This document shows positions 1-11,745 of a DNA stretch of 64,000 nucleotides, piece after piece. Where the stretch lies: the NCBI GenBank assembly GCA_903822185.1, contig CAIJOA010000001.1, positions 1-64,000 on the forward strand. The letters run 5' to 3'. Every line of letters starts with the position of its first letter. Position 1 is the stretch's first letter. Under the pieces are notes generated by a model. The model worked only from the letters and a program-made list of their open reading frames with translations. It was not told the DNA's origin and did not search any database. Both the position numbers and the translations under genes were made by a program. Source of the DNA: an uncultured Rhodospirillales bacterium. GTDB taxonomy: Bacteria; Pseudomonadota; Alphaproteobacteria; ATCC43930; CGMCC-115725.

Positions 1-871
1 CGGCAGGCGCAGCGGCGCGCGGCGCGGCCGCACGCGGCGCGGCGGCAACCGGTGCGGGGCCGGCCGAATTGAAATTGCGGTTGGCGAGGCTCGGGCCGTA
101 GAGCTGGCCGTTCTGGATCGCCAGTGCCAGGGTTACGAGGTTGTTGCGCTCGTTCGCGACATAGCCGCTCTGGCGATTGATGTCGTCGCTCAGATTATTC
201 AAAAGCTGATCGACGTTGGTCAGCGAGCCCTGAGTCTGGACTTCGGTCTGGCGCAGTGCGTCGCGATCGGATTCGATGCCGCCCTGCAGGGCGTAGGCCG
301 ACCGGATTTCACCCAACAGGTAATTGCCGAACGAGGCGTCGGCCGCGACCGAGTTCGCCGCCGTGTTCAACCGGGCGACATCCGTACCCATGCGGTCGAG
401 CAGCGATTGCGCCTGGCCCCATTGGGCGACGAGTTGCGGATTGCCCGGCGTCGTGCCGCCTTGGAGCCGGGCATTGATGCCGGCGATCAAGCTGAAATAG
501 GACGAAGCGGTACCCGACAAGCTCTGGCGCGCGGCCTGCGCTTCCTGCTGGTGACGGCTGATATTGCCCTGCAGTTGGCCCAGTTCGGAGCGGAGCGTCT
601 GAACCTTTTGGCCGACGAAGGTGGTGCCGCCGCTATAGGTCGTCGTGCTCGTGGTTGTACTGCCCACGGCGGGCGCGAGCGTTGACGAGGAGATGGTCGG
701 ATCAGCGGCCCGTTCTGCGGCCGACGGGGCGATCGGAATGCTGAGGCTCGAACTAGAGTTCGTGGGCGACGTCGTGCCGGTCGCCCAGTCGAGGACGTTA
801 TCGGTGTAGGAACAGCCTGACAGAGCAAGCGCGGCAGCGAGCGCTAGGTATTGGGATCGCGAACCACGCAT
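1..871 (-). CDS. OmpA-family-type outer-membrane lipoprotein, N-terminal part (runs off the window)
   Basis: An open minus-strand frame runs from an ATG at 869-871 to the window edge. It begins with a short hydrophobic signal and the lipobox LSGC, so the product should be a lipoprotein. A Ser/Thr-rich linker follows, then a long helical stretch of about 170 residues (VGQKVQTLRSELGQLQ ... LLNNLSDDINRQSGYV), then an Ala/Pro-rich segment at the edge. I recall this helical-plus-Ala/Pro arrangement from alphaproteobacterial lipoproteins that carry a C-terminal OmpA peptidoglycan-binding domain. That domain would lie outside the window, so the family is an inference. The gene is cut by the window end, not truncated in the genome. 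Confidence 0.7.
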   Translation of the reverse strand, partial: MRGSRSQYLALAAALALSGCSYTDNVLDWATGTTSPTNSSSSLSIPIAPSAAERAADPTISSSTLAPAVGSTTTSTTTYSGGTTFVGQKVQTLRSELGQLQGNISRHQQEAQAARQSLSGTASSYFSLIAGINARLQGGTTPGNPQLVAQWGQAQSLLDRMGTDVARLNTAANSVAADASFGNYLLGEIRSAYALQGGIESDRDALRQTEVQTQGSLTNVDQLLNNLSDDINRQSGYVANERNNLVTLALAIQNGQLYGPSLANRNFNSAGPAPVAAAPRAAAPRAAAPA

Positions 872-1094
872 GCGAAAAAGCCACCCTCGTGCCATTTTAT
901 TTTCAGTCTGCAAACGCACCGCTATTTGCAGGCAGCCCCCGCTGGACACTTCGTCTAACGATCAAAGTCCGGCAAGCAACCAATACTACGCCGAGGTCGA
1001 TCTTAAGCAAGGAGAGGCGAGGCGACAAGCCGCTTTCGGTCCATTTCGGTGCCCCGCGACGTTCTTGCGCGCGGGCCCGCCCGGCAGCGGTGAC

Positions 1095-1123
1095 TTGCTA
1101 TCCGAAGGCCTTGCCGCTAGGGT
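1095..1123 (+). promoter_or_regulatory. Possible sigma70-type promoter of tRNA-Arg
   Basis: TTGCTA (1095-1100) and TAGGGT (1118-1123) are 17 bases apart, and the tRNA starts 24 bases downstream. The -10 match is poor. This is the best candidate in the 275-base spacer 872-1146, which otherwise shows no gene. Confidence 0.3.
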
Positions 1124-1146
1124 CGCGCCCGCTTCGACAGCGGAAT

Positions 1147-1223
1147 GCACCCGTAGCTCAATTGGATAGAGCACCAGACTACGAATCTGGGGGTTGGGAG
1201 TTCGAGTCTCTCCGGGTGCGCCA
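1147..1223 (+). tRNA. tRNA-Arg (anticodon ACG)
   Basis: The acceptor stem GCACCCG (1147-1153) pairs with CGGGTGC (1213-1219), followed by discriminator G and an encoded CCA (1221-1223). The anticodon stem CCAGA/TCTGG encloses the loop CTACGAA with anticodon ACG at 1181-1183. The T arm contains GTTCGAGTC. ACG, read as ICG after deamination, decodes CGU, CGC and CGA. Confidence 0.97.
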
Positions 1224-1303
1224 CGTCTTTTCGCCGTTTTGCGCCGCGATTATGGATGTTGGAGAAGCGCGCTGACCAAATCAGCAATGCGGGGCTATCG
1301 CCC

Positions 1304-1672
1304 TTAAGCCGCTTTCGGCTCGATGGTTTGCAACAATTCGGCAATGATCAGCGGCTTGCGCAGCACGCCGATGGCGCCGTTCGCCAGCGCGGTATCGACC
1401 AACTGCTCGACGCTGAAGCCGGTCATCATCATCACCCGCGCGTCCGGGCGCAGTTTACGCAGCTCGAAAAACGCATCGACGCCGTTCATGCCCGGCATCT
1501 TCACGTCCATCAGGACGAGGTCGTATTCGCCATCGCGGAAGCAGGCGATGCCGGCTTCGCCGCTGCCGGCGAGCGCGACTTCATGGCCGCGCAACGCCAC
1601 GATATCGGCGATGCTTTCGGCATGGTCCTGGTCGTCATCGACGATGAGAATGCGATGGGTCATTTGGTCCAA
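1304..1672 (-). CDS. Single-domain response regulator
   Basis: The 122-residue product is a lone receiver domain with no output domain. The acidic triad DDD is at residues 12-14, the phospho-acceptor Asp is D56 in MDVKMPG, the switch Thr is T84 in MMMTG, and the conserved Lys lies in LRKPL. Met4 is an equally possible start. Such proteins usually act as phosphorelay intermediates or bind a target protein directly. No histidine kinase is adjacent, so the partner is unknown. It is 115 bases downstream of queG on the same strand and may or may not share its transcript. Confidence 0.9.
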   Translation of the reverse strand: MDQMTHRILIVDDDQDHAESIADIVALRGHEVALAGSGEAGIACFRDGEYDLVLMDVKMPGMNGVDAFFELRKLRPDARVMMMTGFSVEQLVDTALANGAIGVLRKPLIIAELLQTIEPKAA

Positions 1673-1787
1673 GTCCGGCGCCCTCGATGGGAAGTGGCCT
1701 TAACGGGCGCACGGCATTCCACCATCAAGCGCAATCGTCCTGAACAAATCGTAAAGAGGCAGCGAATTAGTCAGTAAATGCGCGTCT

Positions 1788-2894
1788 TTATTGCCATTCC
1801 GCGCATATCTGGGCGTCCTGTTCGCGCGGAAGATGTATCGCCCGCAACGCCGCGAATTCCGCCGCATCGAGCAGCTGTCCCAAGGCCCAGACGGCCATCG
1901 CCCGGACCAGCGGCGAGGCGTCCGCCAAACGTTCGGTAACAAGCGGGGCAAGGCTCCGGTCGCCGCCATTGCCGATGGCGATCAGGGCGTTGCGCAACAA
2001 CCGGTCCCGGCCGGTCCGTTTGACCGGTGTCCCGGCGAAACGCAGTCGGAAAGCCGCGTCGTTCAGTTGGATCAGGCTGGCCAGTTCCGGCAGCGCGGTT
2101 CGGGCGACGAAATGGCTGTCATGAGCGGTTTTGGCGAATTTGTTCCAGGGGCAGGCGGCCAGGCAGTCGTCGCAGCCATAGATGCGATTGCCGATCCCCG
2201 GACGCAGATCGGCCGGGATGTGGTCCTTGTGTTCGATGGTCAGGTACGAGATGCAGCGCCGGGCATCGAGCCGGTAGGGCGCGGGAAAAGCGTTTGTCGG
2301 GCAGGCGTCGATGCAGGCGTGGCACTGGCCGCAATGGTCGGTTTCGGGTGTGTCGGGCGGCAGCTCGATGCTCAGGTAAATCTCGCCGAGAAACAGCCAC
2401 GAGCCAAATTCGCGCGAAACCAGATTGGTGTGCTTGCCCTGCCAGCCGAGGCCGCCCTCCATCGCCAGCGGCTTTTCCATCACCGGCGCGGTATCGACGA
2501 AGACCTTGAGGTCGCCGGGCCATTTCGCCGCGATCTGCCGCGCCAGGGCCTTGAGGCGCGATTTGACGACATCGTGATAATCGCGCCCGCGGGCATAGAC
2601 CGAGATGTTTCCTAATGCAGGATTTTCGAGGCCGGCCAGCGGATCGCCCTCGGGTGCGTAATTGACGCCCAAGACGACGACGGTTTTGACCTCGGGCCAG
2701 AGGGTCTGCGGCGCGGCGCGTTCGTCGAACCGGGTCGCCAGCCATCCCATATCGCCGTGATAGCCCTGGGCGAGGAAATCGGCGAACCATTCGCGGACAT
2801 TTCCGGCCAGTTCGGGCCGGGCGAAGCCCACCGCATCAAATCCCAGATCGAGCGCCGCCTGGCGGATCGCCGCCCGGGCGTCCGCCGGCACCAT
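1788..2894 (-). CDS. queG: Epoxyqueuosine reductase QueG
   Basis: This enzyme makes the last step to queuosine in tRNA, reducing epoxyqueuosine with cobalamin and two [4Fe-4S] clusters. The start MVPADARAAI is chosen because upstream sequence of the frame lies inside queF and does not resemble the family. Cluster motifs are C188-x2-C191-x2-C194-x3-C198 and C241-x2-C244-x3-C248, with another Cys in RRCISY. The presumed catalytic Asp is in VFVDTAPV near residue 134. The C-terminus resembles a HEAT-like repeat. It is the last gene of queA-tgt-queF-queG, starting 2 bases after the queF stop. Confidence 0.95.
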   Translation of the reverse strand: MVPADARAAIRQAALDLGFDAVGFARPELAGNVREWFADFLAQGYHGDMGWLATRFDERAAPQTLWPEVKTVVVLGVNYAPEGDPLAGLENPALGNISVYARGRDYHDVVKSRLKALARQIAAKWPGDLKVFVDTAPVMEKPLAMEGGLGWQGKHTNLVSREFGSWLFLGEIYLSIELPPDTPETDHCGQCHACIDACPTNAFPAPYRLDARRCISYLTIEHKDHIPADLRPGIGNRIYGCDDCLAACPWNKFAKTAHDSHFVARTALPELASLIQLNDAAFRLRFAGTPVKRTGRDRLLRNALIAIGNGGDRSLAPLVTERLADASPLVRAMAVWALGQLLDAAEFAALRAIHLPREQDAQICAEWQ

Positions 2895-2896
2895 GG

Positions 2897-5525
<2,629 letters not shown>

Positions 5526-5608
5526 GGCGGCCCGCTCTACAGGGAAGCTGCGGCCATGGGAAGCACGGCCTTGCTCCTAGGGTGCGAACCAGCGAGAGTC
5601 GCGGTCCC

Positions 5609-6763
5609 ATGACCGATCTTCAACATTATGGTTCTTCCTTGCGCGGCGAATGGCCGCTCGCGCCGGGAATCACTTATCTCAATCACGGTGGCTTCGGCCT
5701 GACCCCGCGCACGGTTCTGGCGGCGCAAAATCGCTGGCGCGACAAAATCGAAGCCGACCCGACACATTTCCTGACCTTTGAGGTCGAAGACTATCTGCGT
5801 GCTGCGACGGTGCCGGTGGCCACCACCATCGGCGCGTCGGCGAACGATGTGGTCTTCGTCGATAACGCGACGACGGCGCTCAACGCGGTGCTGCGCTCGC
5901 TCGATTTCGAGCTGGGCGACGAAATTCTCATCACCAGCCTGACCTATCCCGCGATCCGCAAGGCGGCGCAGTACACGGCGCTGCGCAGCGGTGCGCGGCT
6001 GATCGAGGTCGAGATTCCTTTGCCGTTGACCGATGAAGCAGCGGTGCTGAAAGCCGTCGCGCAAGGACTTACGCATCGCACCAAGCTCGCGATTTTCGAT
6101 CACATCGCCTCGCACAGCGCGCTCGTCTTGCCGGTCGTGGCGCTGACGGCCATTGCGCACGAGGCGGGCGCGATGGTGCTGATCGACGGTGCGCATGCGC
6201 CGGGCATGGTGCCGCTCGATGTGACGCGGATCGGCGCCGACTGGTATGTCGGCAATCTGCATAAATGGTATTTCGCCCCGCGCGCCTGCGGCTTTCTCTG
6301 GGCCGCGCCGGCGGCGCAGTCGCTGATCCATCCGCTGGCGATTTCGCATGGTTATGGCGAAGGCTTTCGCACCGAATTCGAATGGACCGGGACGCGCGAC
6401 GTGACCCCGGCCTTGGCCGCGCCGGATGCGCTCGCGTTTCATGCACAGCTCGGCGGCGCTGCGTTGATGACGCGCAACATCGCCTTGGCGCGCGATGCAG
6501 GGACGATGCTCACCGCGCGCTGGAAAACGGAAATGACTGGTCCGCTCGATTCATACGCGGCTATGGCGGCGGTGCGTCTGCCGCTCACGGGTGAGATTAC
6601 GGCTGCGCGCGCCTCGGCGCTGATGCGTGATCTATCACAAACGCATAAAATCGAAGCCGCCGTTGTCCTGCTCGCGGGCGCTTTGTGGATACGCGTTGCG
6701 GCGCAGGCCTATAACGAAATGTCCGATTACGAAAGACTTTGCAGCATCTTCATGCCGACATGA
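5609..6763 (+). CDS. Class V aminotransferase (PLP), isopenicillin-N-epimerase-like
   Basis: The 384-residue protein has a class V aminotransferase fold: N-terminal TYLNHGGFG, the cofactor-binding block LIDGAHAPG (Asp193, His196) and the Schiff-base Lys219 in GNLHKWYFAP. Relatives include isopenicillin-N epimerases, cysteine desulfurase-like enzymes and amino-acid racemases; the substrate is not evident. A longer frame begins at 5390, but MTDLQHYGSS follows the spacer and fits the family. The stop overlaps the next gene by ATGA, suggesting joint translation with the membrane sulfatase-fold protein. Confidence 0.88.
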   Translation: MTDLQHYGSSLRGEWPLAPGITYLNHGGFGLTPRTVLAAQNRWRDKIEADPTHFLTFEVEDYLRAATVPVATTIGASANDVVFVDNATTALNAVLRSLDFELGDEILITSLTYPAIRKAAQYTALRSGARLIEVEIPLPLTDEAAVLKAVAQGLTHRTKLAIFDHIASHSALVLPVVALTAIAHEAGAMVLIDGAHAPGMVPLDVTRIGADWYVGNLHKWYFAPRACGFLWAAPAAQSLIHPLAISHGYGEGFRTEFEWTGTRDVTPALAAPDALAFHAQLGGAALMTRNIALARDAGTMLTARWKTEMTGPLDSYAAMAAVRLPLTGEITAARASALMRDLSQTHKIEAAVVLLAGALWIRVAAQAYNEMSDYERLCSIFMPT

Positions 6764-8454
6764 TCCGCGCCAGAAAGCCTTATGGGCTCAGACTTCTTTT
6801 CGGCATCGCCCTGATCTGGGCGTTGTTCCTGCCGGTCGCGAGCGAGCGCGGCTTTACGCTGGATGCGCGACCGCCCATCGCCTTGCTGATCGCCTTGGGT
6901 TTGATCGCCGTCTGTGCGCTAGCCGGTCGCGGTCTCTGGACGGCGGTACGCTGGCTGCTCGCGATCACGCTGATCGTTCTCGCAGGACTTCAGGTCGTCA
7001 ATGCGACGGTCGATCGGATGCTCGACCGGCCGCTCGATCTTTATTTCGATCTGCGCCATGTGCCGAGTCTGCTCGGGCTTTATCTCGGTGCGGCTGGCTG
7101 GCGCGGCATGGTCGTGATCGCTGGGGTAGTCGTCGCGTTGCTGTTCGGTATCTGGCTGCTTGCATCGTCGCTGAAAGCGATCGAGCGGGCGGCGACGCGG
7201 CCGTTCTTCGCCATTGCATCGCTTTGCGTTGCGGTGATCGGGTTGGTGGTGGCCGCAATGCCGATCGATGCGGTGAACGGCCGGGCTATCGCCGTGACGG
7301 CGCATCAGGCAAGCGAATCCTGGCGCAGCTTCGCTGTGCTGCACGGGATCAACCATGAATATGACGCGGCGTTGCAGGTGCCGCAGAAGCCGTTCGGGCC
7401 CTTGCCGGGACTCGATGGCCACGACGTCTATCTCGTCTTTATCGAGTCATACGGCACAGTGGGATTGGACGATCCGGCCTATCACGCGACGCTCGCGCCG
7501 GCGCTCGCTGATTTCGCGACGACGGTCGAAGGTTCTGGCTATCACCTCGTTTCCAACCGTCTCGTCTCGCCGACCTATGGCGGCGGTTCGTGGCTGGCGC
7601 ATGGCACGATGTCGAGCGGCGTCAAACTCGATTCATTGCTGAACGAACTGGTGTTGAACAGCGATCGCAAAAGCCTGCCGCGTTATCTAAAAGCTGCCGG
7701 TTATCGCGCGATCGAAGTCATGCCGGGCATTAAGAAACCCGCGCCGGAGGCCGCTTTCTGGGGCTTCGACAAAGACTATGACGCGGCGACGCTCGGTTAT
7801 GCCGGGCCGGAATTCGGCTGGTTCGACGTGCCCGACCAATACACCTTGTCGCAAGTCTCGGCGCGTGAACTCACGCCCGGTCATGCGCCGCTCTTCGCGC
7901 AGATCGTGCTGGTGTCGAGTCACACCCCGTTCGCGCCGGTGCCGCCGTATCTCGATGATTGGAACGATGCGACGGAATTCAAATCGGTGCCGATGGCCGA
8001 TTGGCCGCGCATCTATGCGCCGCCCGACTGGAACAATCTCGATAAGCCTTATCTCGACAGCGTTGCCTACGATCTGAAAACGCTGGGCGCGTGGCTGTCG
8101 CATCTCGACAACAACGCGCTGGTGATCATCCTCGGCGATCATCAGCCGCCCGAGATCACGCGCGGCGCGAACCAGGCTTGGACGGTGCCGGTCTATGCAT
8201 TGTCGCGCGAGGCGTCGTTGATTCGCCCCTTCGAGGCCGAAGGCTATGTCGCGGGTGACGATCCGCCGGCGACGGACCATCCGATCGGCATGGAAAAGTT
8301 TCTGGGGATGTTTCTCGATGCCTATGGGCCGTGCATGCCGTCGCCCGATGCGGCGGCGGTGGTGACGCGGCCGGCCTGCGCTACGCCGAATGCGTCAGCA
8401 CGCGCCGCAGCGCCGCCGCAAAGCCCAGACGCTCCGCCGGTGTCCCAACCGTAA
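6760..8454 (+). CDS. Membrane-anchored sulfatase / LTA-synthase-like protein
   Basis: About five transmembrane helices occupy residues 10-170. A large extracytoplasmic alkaline-phosphatase-fold domain follows. Metal and catalytic motifs visible are FIESYG (Glu229), the Gly-rich nucleophile loop GGGSWLAHGTMSSG, VSSHTPF and GDHQPP. Such enzymes transfer or hydrolyse phospho-alcohol or sulfate groups on envelope polymers; the substrate is unknown. The start at 6760 overlaps the aminotransferase stop; an in-frame ATG at 6739 is less likely. The last 24 codons overlap hisC on the other strand and encode low-complexity Ala/Pro/Ser. Confidence 0.88.
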   Translation: MIRARKPYGLRLLFGIALIWALFLPVASERGFTLDARPPIALLIALGLIAVCALAGRGLWTAVRWLLAITLIVLAGLQVVNATVDRMLDRPLDLYFDLRHVPSLLGLYLGAAGWRGMVVIAGVVVALLFGIWLLASSLKAIERAATRPFFAIASLCVAVIGLVVAAMPIDAVNGRAIAVTAHQASESWRSFAVLHGINHEYDAALQVPQKPFGPLPGLDGHDVYLVFIESYGTVGLDDPAYHATLAPALADFATTVEGSGYHLVSNRLVSPTYGGGSWLAHGTMSSGVKLDSLLNELVLNSDRKSLPRYLKAAGYRAIEVMPGIKKPAPEAAFWGFDKDYDAATLGYAGPEFGWFDVPDQYTLSQVSARELTPGHAPLFAQIVLVSSHTPFAPVPPYLDDWNDATEFKSVPMADWPRIYAPPDWNNLDKPYLDSVAYDLKTLGAWLSHLDNNALVIILGDHQPPEITRGANQAWTVPVYALSREASLIRPFEAEGYVAGDDPPATDHPIGMEKFLGMFLDAYGPCMPSPDAAAVVTRPACATPNASARAAAPPQSPDAPPVSQP

Positions 8455-9478
8455 CCCGGATCAACCGGTCCAGCGGCGCAACACCCGGCATCCGCAAGAA
8501 CACGGCTTCGTCTTCTAAGAGGCGCGCCAGCGTCTGCCGCGCGCGGTCGCCGTCGCCCATATCCATCGCAACGAAATTGGTCGAAGACGGCAGCGGTTTG
8601 AGGCCCAGTTCTTCAGCGAGGACGGCATAGTCGCGCCGCCCTTCGGTCACGCGCTGGCGGACATCGGCGATGTAAGCGGGATCGTTCAATGAGGCGAGCG
8701 CGGCTTCTTGCGACAGCCGTGTTACGCCGAAGTGATGGCGAATCTTGTCGAAGGACGCGATCAGGCTCTTTGCGCCGATGGCATAGCCGACGCGCGCACC
8801 GGCCATGCCGTGCGCTTTGGAAAAGGTGCGAATGCGGATGACCCGCGGGTCTTCGGGATCGAGTTCCGGCAGCGAGCCTTCGGGCGCAAAATCGCTATAG
8901 GCCTCGTCGAGGACGAACAGCGCGCCGGGCGGCAGCTTGGCGAGGATCGCTTGTTGTTCCTCGACCGACAGCCAGCTTCCGGTCGGATTGTCGGGATTGG
9001 ACAGATAGACCAGCTTGGCATTGCTGGCCGCGGCGGCATCGGCCAGCGCCTGGGCGTCGTTGCGGAAATCGCGATAGGGCGGGGTGACGAATTTTCCACC
9101 GAACCCGGCGACATGGAAGGCGAAGGTCGGATAAGCGCCGTGCGACATCACCACCGGATCGCCCGGATCGATCATCGACCGGACAACAAGCCCCAGGATG
9201 TCGTCCGCGCCGATGCCGAGGCCGATATTTTCGCGGGCGACGCCGTGATGCCGGGCCAGCGCCTCGCGCAATACATAGCCTTCGGGGTCGCAATACCAGT
9301 TGATTTGATGCGCGGCAGCCTTGATTGCCTCGACCACTTTGGGCGAGGGGCCGAATGCGCTCTCGTTGGCGCCGATACGAATTTTGATGGGATGGCCCAG
9401 TCGCCGCTCGAAAGCTTCTGGCGGCACGAAGGGCACGACGGCCGGCAGGGCGCCGACCAGATGCGAATAACGGAGCAT
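8381..9478 (-). CDS. hisC: Histidinol-phosphate aminotransferase-type enzyme
   Basis: This PLP class I/II aminotransferase matches the HisC layout: IGANESAFGPSP near the start, SNPDNPTGSW, VLDEAYSDF, and the Schiff-base Lys in TFSKAHGMAGARVGYA. HisC converts imidazole-acetol phosphate and glutamate to histidinol phosphate; close relatives also act on aromatic amino acids, so specificity is inferred. The start MLRYSHLVGA at 9478 avoids overlap with tatA, which the in-frame ATG at 9538 would cause. It follows tatA by 19 bases and overlaps the convergent sulfatase-fold gene by 74 bases. Confidence 0.87.
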   Translation of the reverse strand: MLRYSHLVGALPAVVPFVPPEAFERRLGHPIKIRIGANESAFGPSPKVVEAIKAAAHQINWYCDPEGYVLREALARHHGVARENIGLGIGADDILGLVVRSMIDPGDPVVMSHGAYPTFAFHVAGFGGKFVTPPYRDFRNDAQALADAAAASNAKLVYLSNPDNPTGSWLSVEEQQAILAKLPPGALFVLDEAYSDFAPEGSLPELDPEDPRVIRIRTFSKAHGMAGARVGYAIGAKSLIASFDKIRHHFGVTRLSQEAALASLNDPAYIADVRQRVTEGRRDYAVLAEELGLKPLPSSTNFVAMDMGDGDRARQTLARLLEDEAVFLRMPGVAPLDRLIRVTVGTPAERLGFAAALRRVLTHSA

Positions 9479-9497
9479 CGGCCGGGAAGCCGCGGAA

Positions 9498-9731
9498 TCA
9501 GGTCCGGTCGCGTACGGTGGTGACGTGTTCACCAGCAACGGTGGGCGCTGGCGGCGTCACTTGCGGCGCCGGCGGGGTCACGGCTTCGTCTTCGCCGTCT
9601 TTCATGCCGGACTTGAAGGCCTTCAGGCCTTTCGCAAAATCGCCCATGACGCGCGGCAGCTTACCGGCCCCGAACAGGAGCAGGACGATAAGCAGCACGA
9701 TCATCCAATGCATCAAGCTGAAGGAGCCCAT
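9498..9731 (-). CDS. tatA: Sec-independent translocase subunit TatA
   Basis: The small 77-residue protein has one N-terminal membrane helix ([15 protein letters not shown]), the hinge FGAGKLP, the amphipathic helix [17 protein letters not shown], and an acidic then Pro/Ala-rich tail. It forms the pore-type subunit of the twin-arginine export system. The start at 9731 is preferred over 9737 because GAGG lies 8 bases upstream of it. tatB and tatC are not in the window, so the Tat genes are split in this genome. Confidence 0.95.
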   Translation of the reverse strand: MGSFSLMHWMIVLLIVLLLFGAGKLPRVMGDFAKGLKAFKSGMKDGEDEAVTPPAPQVTPPAPTVAGEHVTTVRDRT

Positions 9732-9871
9732 CGGCATATCCTCAAGAGGCGATTTCCGTGCGTCTATGGCGCAGGCCAAGCCCCGGGTTGTCAAGGGAAA
9801 ACCCCCTGGGGCGTCACGCAACCTTGGCCTTCATGTAGCGTCTCGGGAGGACCGATGCTAGGGTTCGCGCC

Positions 9872-10750
9872 GTGCAAAAATACGTTTTGGCGATTGCGGC
9901 GGGACTGGCCAGCATGGCGGTAGGTGCCGCCATCGTCGTGCTCGAACGCCATGTCGTTTCCCGGCCGGGATCGAGCACGATCGTCTCGGTTCCGCTGCCG
10001 GTGCCGGTCGAGTTGCCGCCCGAAGCGCCTGTGCCCGAACCTGTTCCGGATGCGCCACCCGAAGCCTTGCCTCCGGCGGCGGCAGACAAGGGTTCCGACC
10101 TGCCGGTGGTCGAGGTGCCGAACCGCATCGTCCATACCGTACCGGACGTCGATACCCCTGCGCCGAAGATGACGGTCTTCGATTCGCGCGGAAACGAACT
10201 CAAGCCACGCTCAGACACGCCGCCGCCGTCCTATACGCCCTCGCCGGCCTTTTCCCAGGGACCGGCCTTCGCGCCGAACGGGCGGCCGCAAAGCCAGGCC
10301 TATGCATCCCAAGGTTATGCGCCGCCATCGTCCTATACGCCGTCACCGGTGGCGCAGCCGTCGGCCGGTAATTTCGGCGGGCCGGGCCGGGCGCTGGGCG
10401 GCACGGTCGTCAGCGTCGGTAACCGCAATGTCCATCTCTTCGGTATCCGCGTCGCCGAACCGCGCGACAAATGCGGCCTTGGAACCGGTGATCAACGCTC
10501 TTGCGCCGATGTCGCGCGCGATAGCCTCGCGCAACGTCTGCAACGTTATCCGACCTTGGCCTGCCGCGTGCCGCCGGGACAACGCGGCGATCCAGGCGTG
10601 GTCTGCACCGACAATAGCGGCACCGATCTCAGCAGCTTCCTGGTTTCGGAAGGCTTGGCGCTTGCCGATACCGCGCAGAGCTATGAATATTTCGGACCGG
10701 AAGGCGCGGCGCGCGCCAACCGGCGCGGCTTGTGGCGGAACCGCCAGTGA
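9872..10750 (+). CDS. Membrane-anchored thermonuclease (SNase)-like protein
   Basis: A GTG-started 292-residue protein. Residues 1-25 form a signal anchor, residues 40-170 a Pro/Ala/Ser-rich linker, and the C-terminal 110 residues resemble a staphylococcal-nuclease-like fold (GGTVVSVGNRNVHLFGIRV ... SEGLALAD ... ARANRRGLWR). The usual catalytic Arg/Glu pair is not clearly recognisable, and four cysteines in the domain suggest disulfides in the periplasm. It may be a nuclease or only a binding module. It is followed 30 bases later by the MoxR-type ATPase. Confidence 0.75.
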   Translation: MQKYVLAIAAGLASMAVGAAIVVLERHVVSRPGSSTIVSVPLPVPVELPPEAPVPEPVPDAPPEALPPAAADKGSDLPVVEVPNRIVHTVPDVDTPAPKMTVFDSRGNELKPRSDTPPPSYTPSPAFSQGPAFAPNGRPQSQAYASQGYAPPSSYTPSPVAQPSAGNFGGPGRALGGTVVSVGNRNVHLFGIRVAEPRDKCGLGTGDQRSCADVARDSLAQRLQRYPTLACRVPPGQRGDPGVVCTDNSGTDLSSFLVSEGLALADTAQSYEYFGPEGAARANRRGLWRNRQ

Positions 10751-10780
10751 TTGATTGACCGTAATCAAAAGGCAGACGAG

Positions 10781-11632
<852 letters not shown>

Positions 11633-11656
11633 GCGGCCTGCGATGTTTTTCGATGT

Positions 11657-11724
11657 CCCCCTCACCCTCCCGCTAACGCGGGTCCCTCCCTCTCCCCGCC
11701 GGGGAGAGGGTTGGGGTGAGGGGG
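11657..11724. repeat. Palindromic intergenic repeat with nested hairpins
   Basis: Outer arms CCCCCTCACCC (11657-11667) and GGGTGAGGGGG (11714-11724) are perfectly complementary. Inside are CCCGC-TAAC-GCGGG (11669-11682) and a 10-base stem CCCTCTCCCC / GGGGAGAGGG (11688-11697, 11701-11710) with a 3-base loop. It can fold as a cruciform or a three-way RNA. Near-identical elements are scattered in many alphaproteobacterial genomes from memory; here only one copy is seen. It sits in the gap between the MoxR and CoxE-like genes. Confidence 0.85.
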
Positions 11725-11745
11725 CTACATCCTGCGGCCATCGTC

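Noticed and set aside
10751-10780. Upstream TTG start for the MoxR ATPase
   Set aside because: It adds ten residues that are not part of the family; MARFEGTENYV is the natural start.
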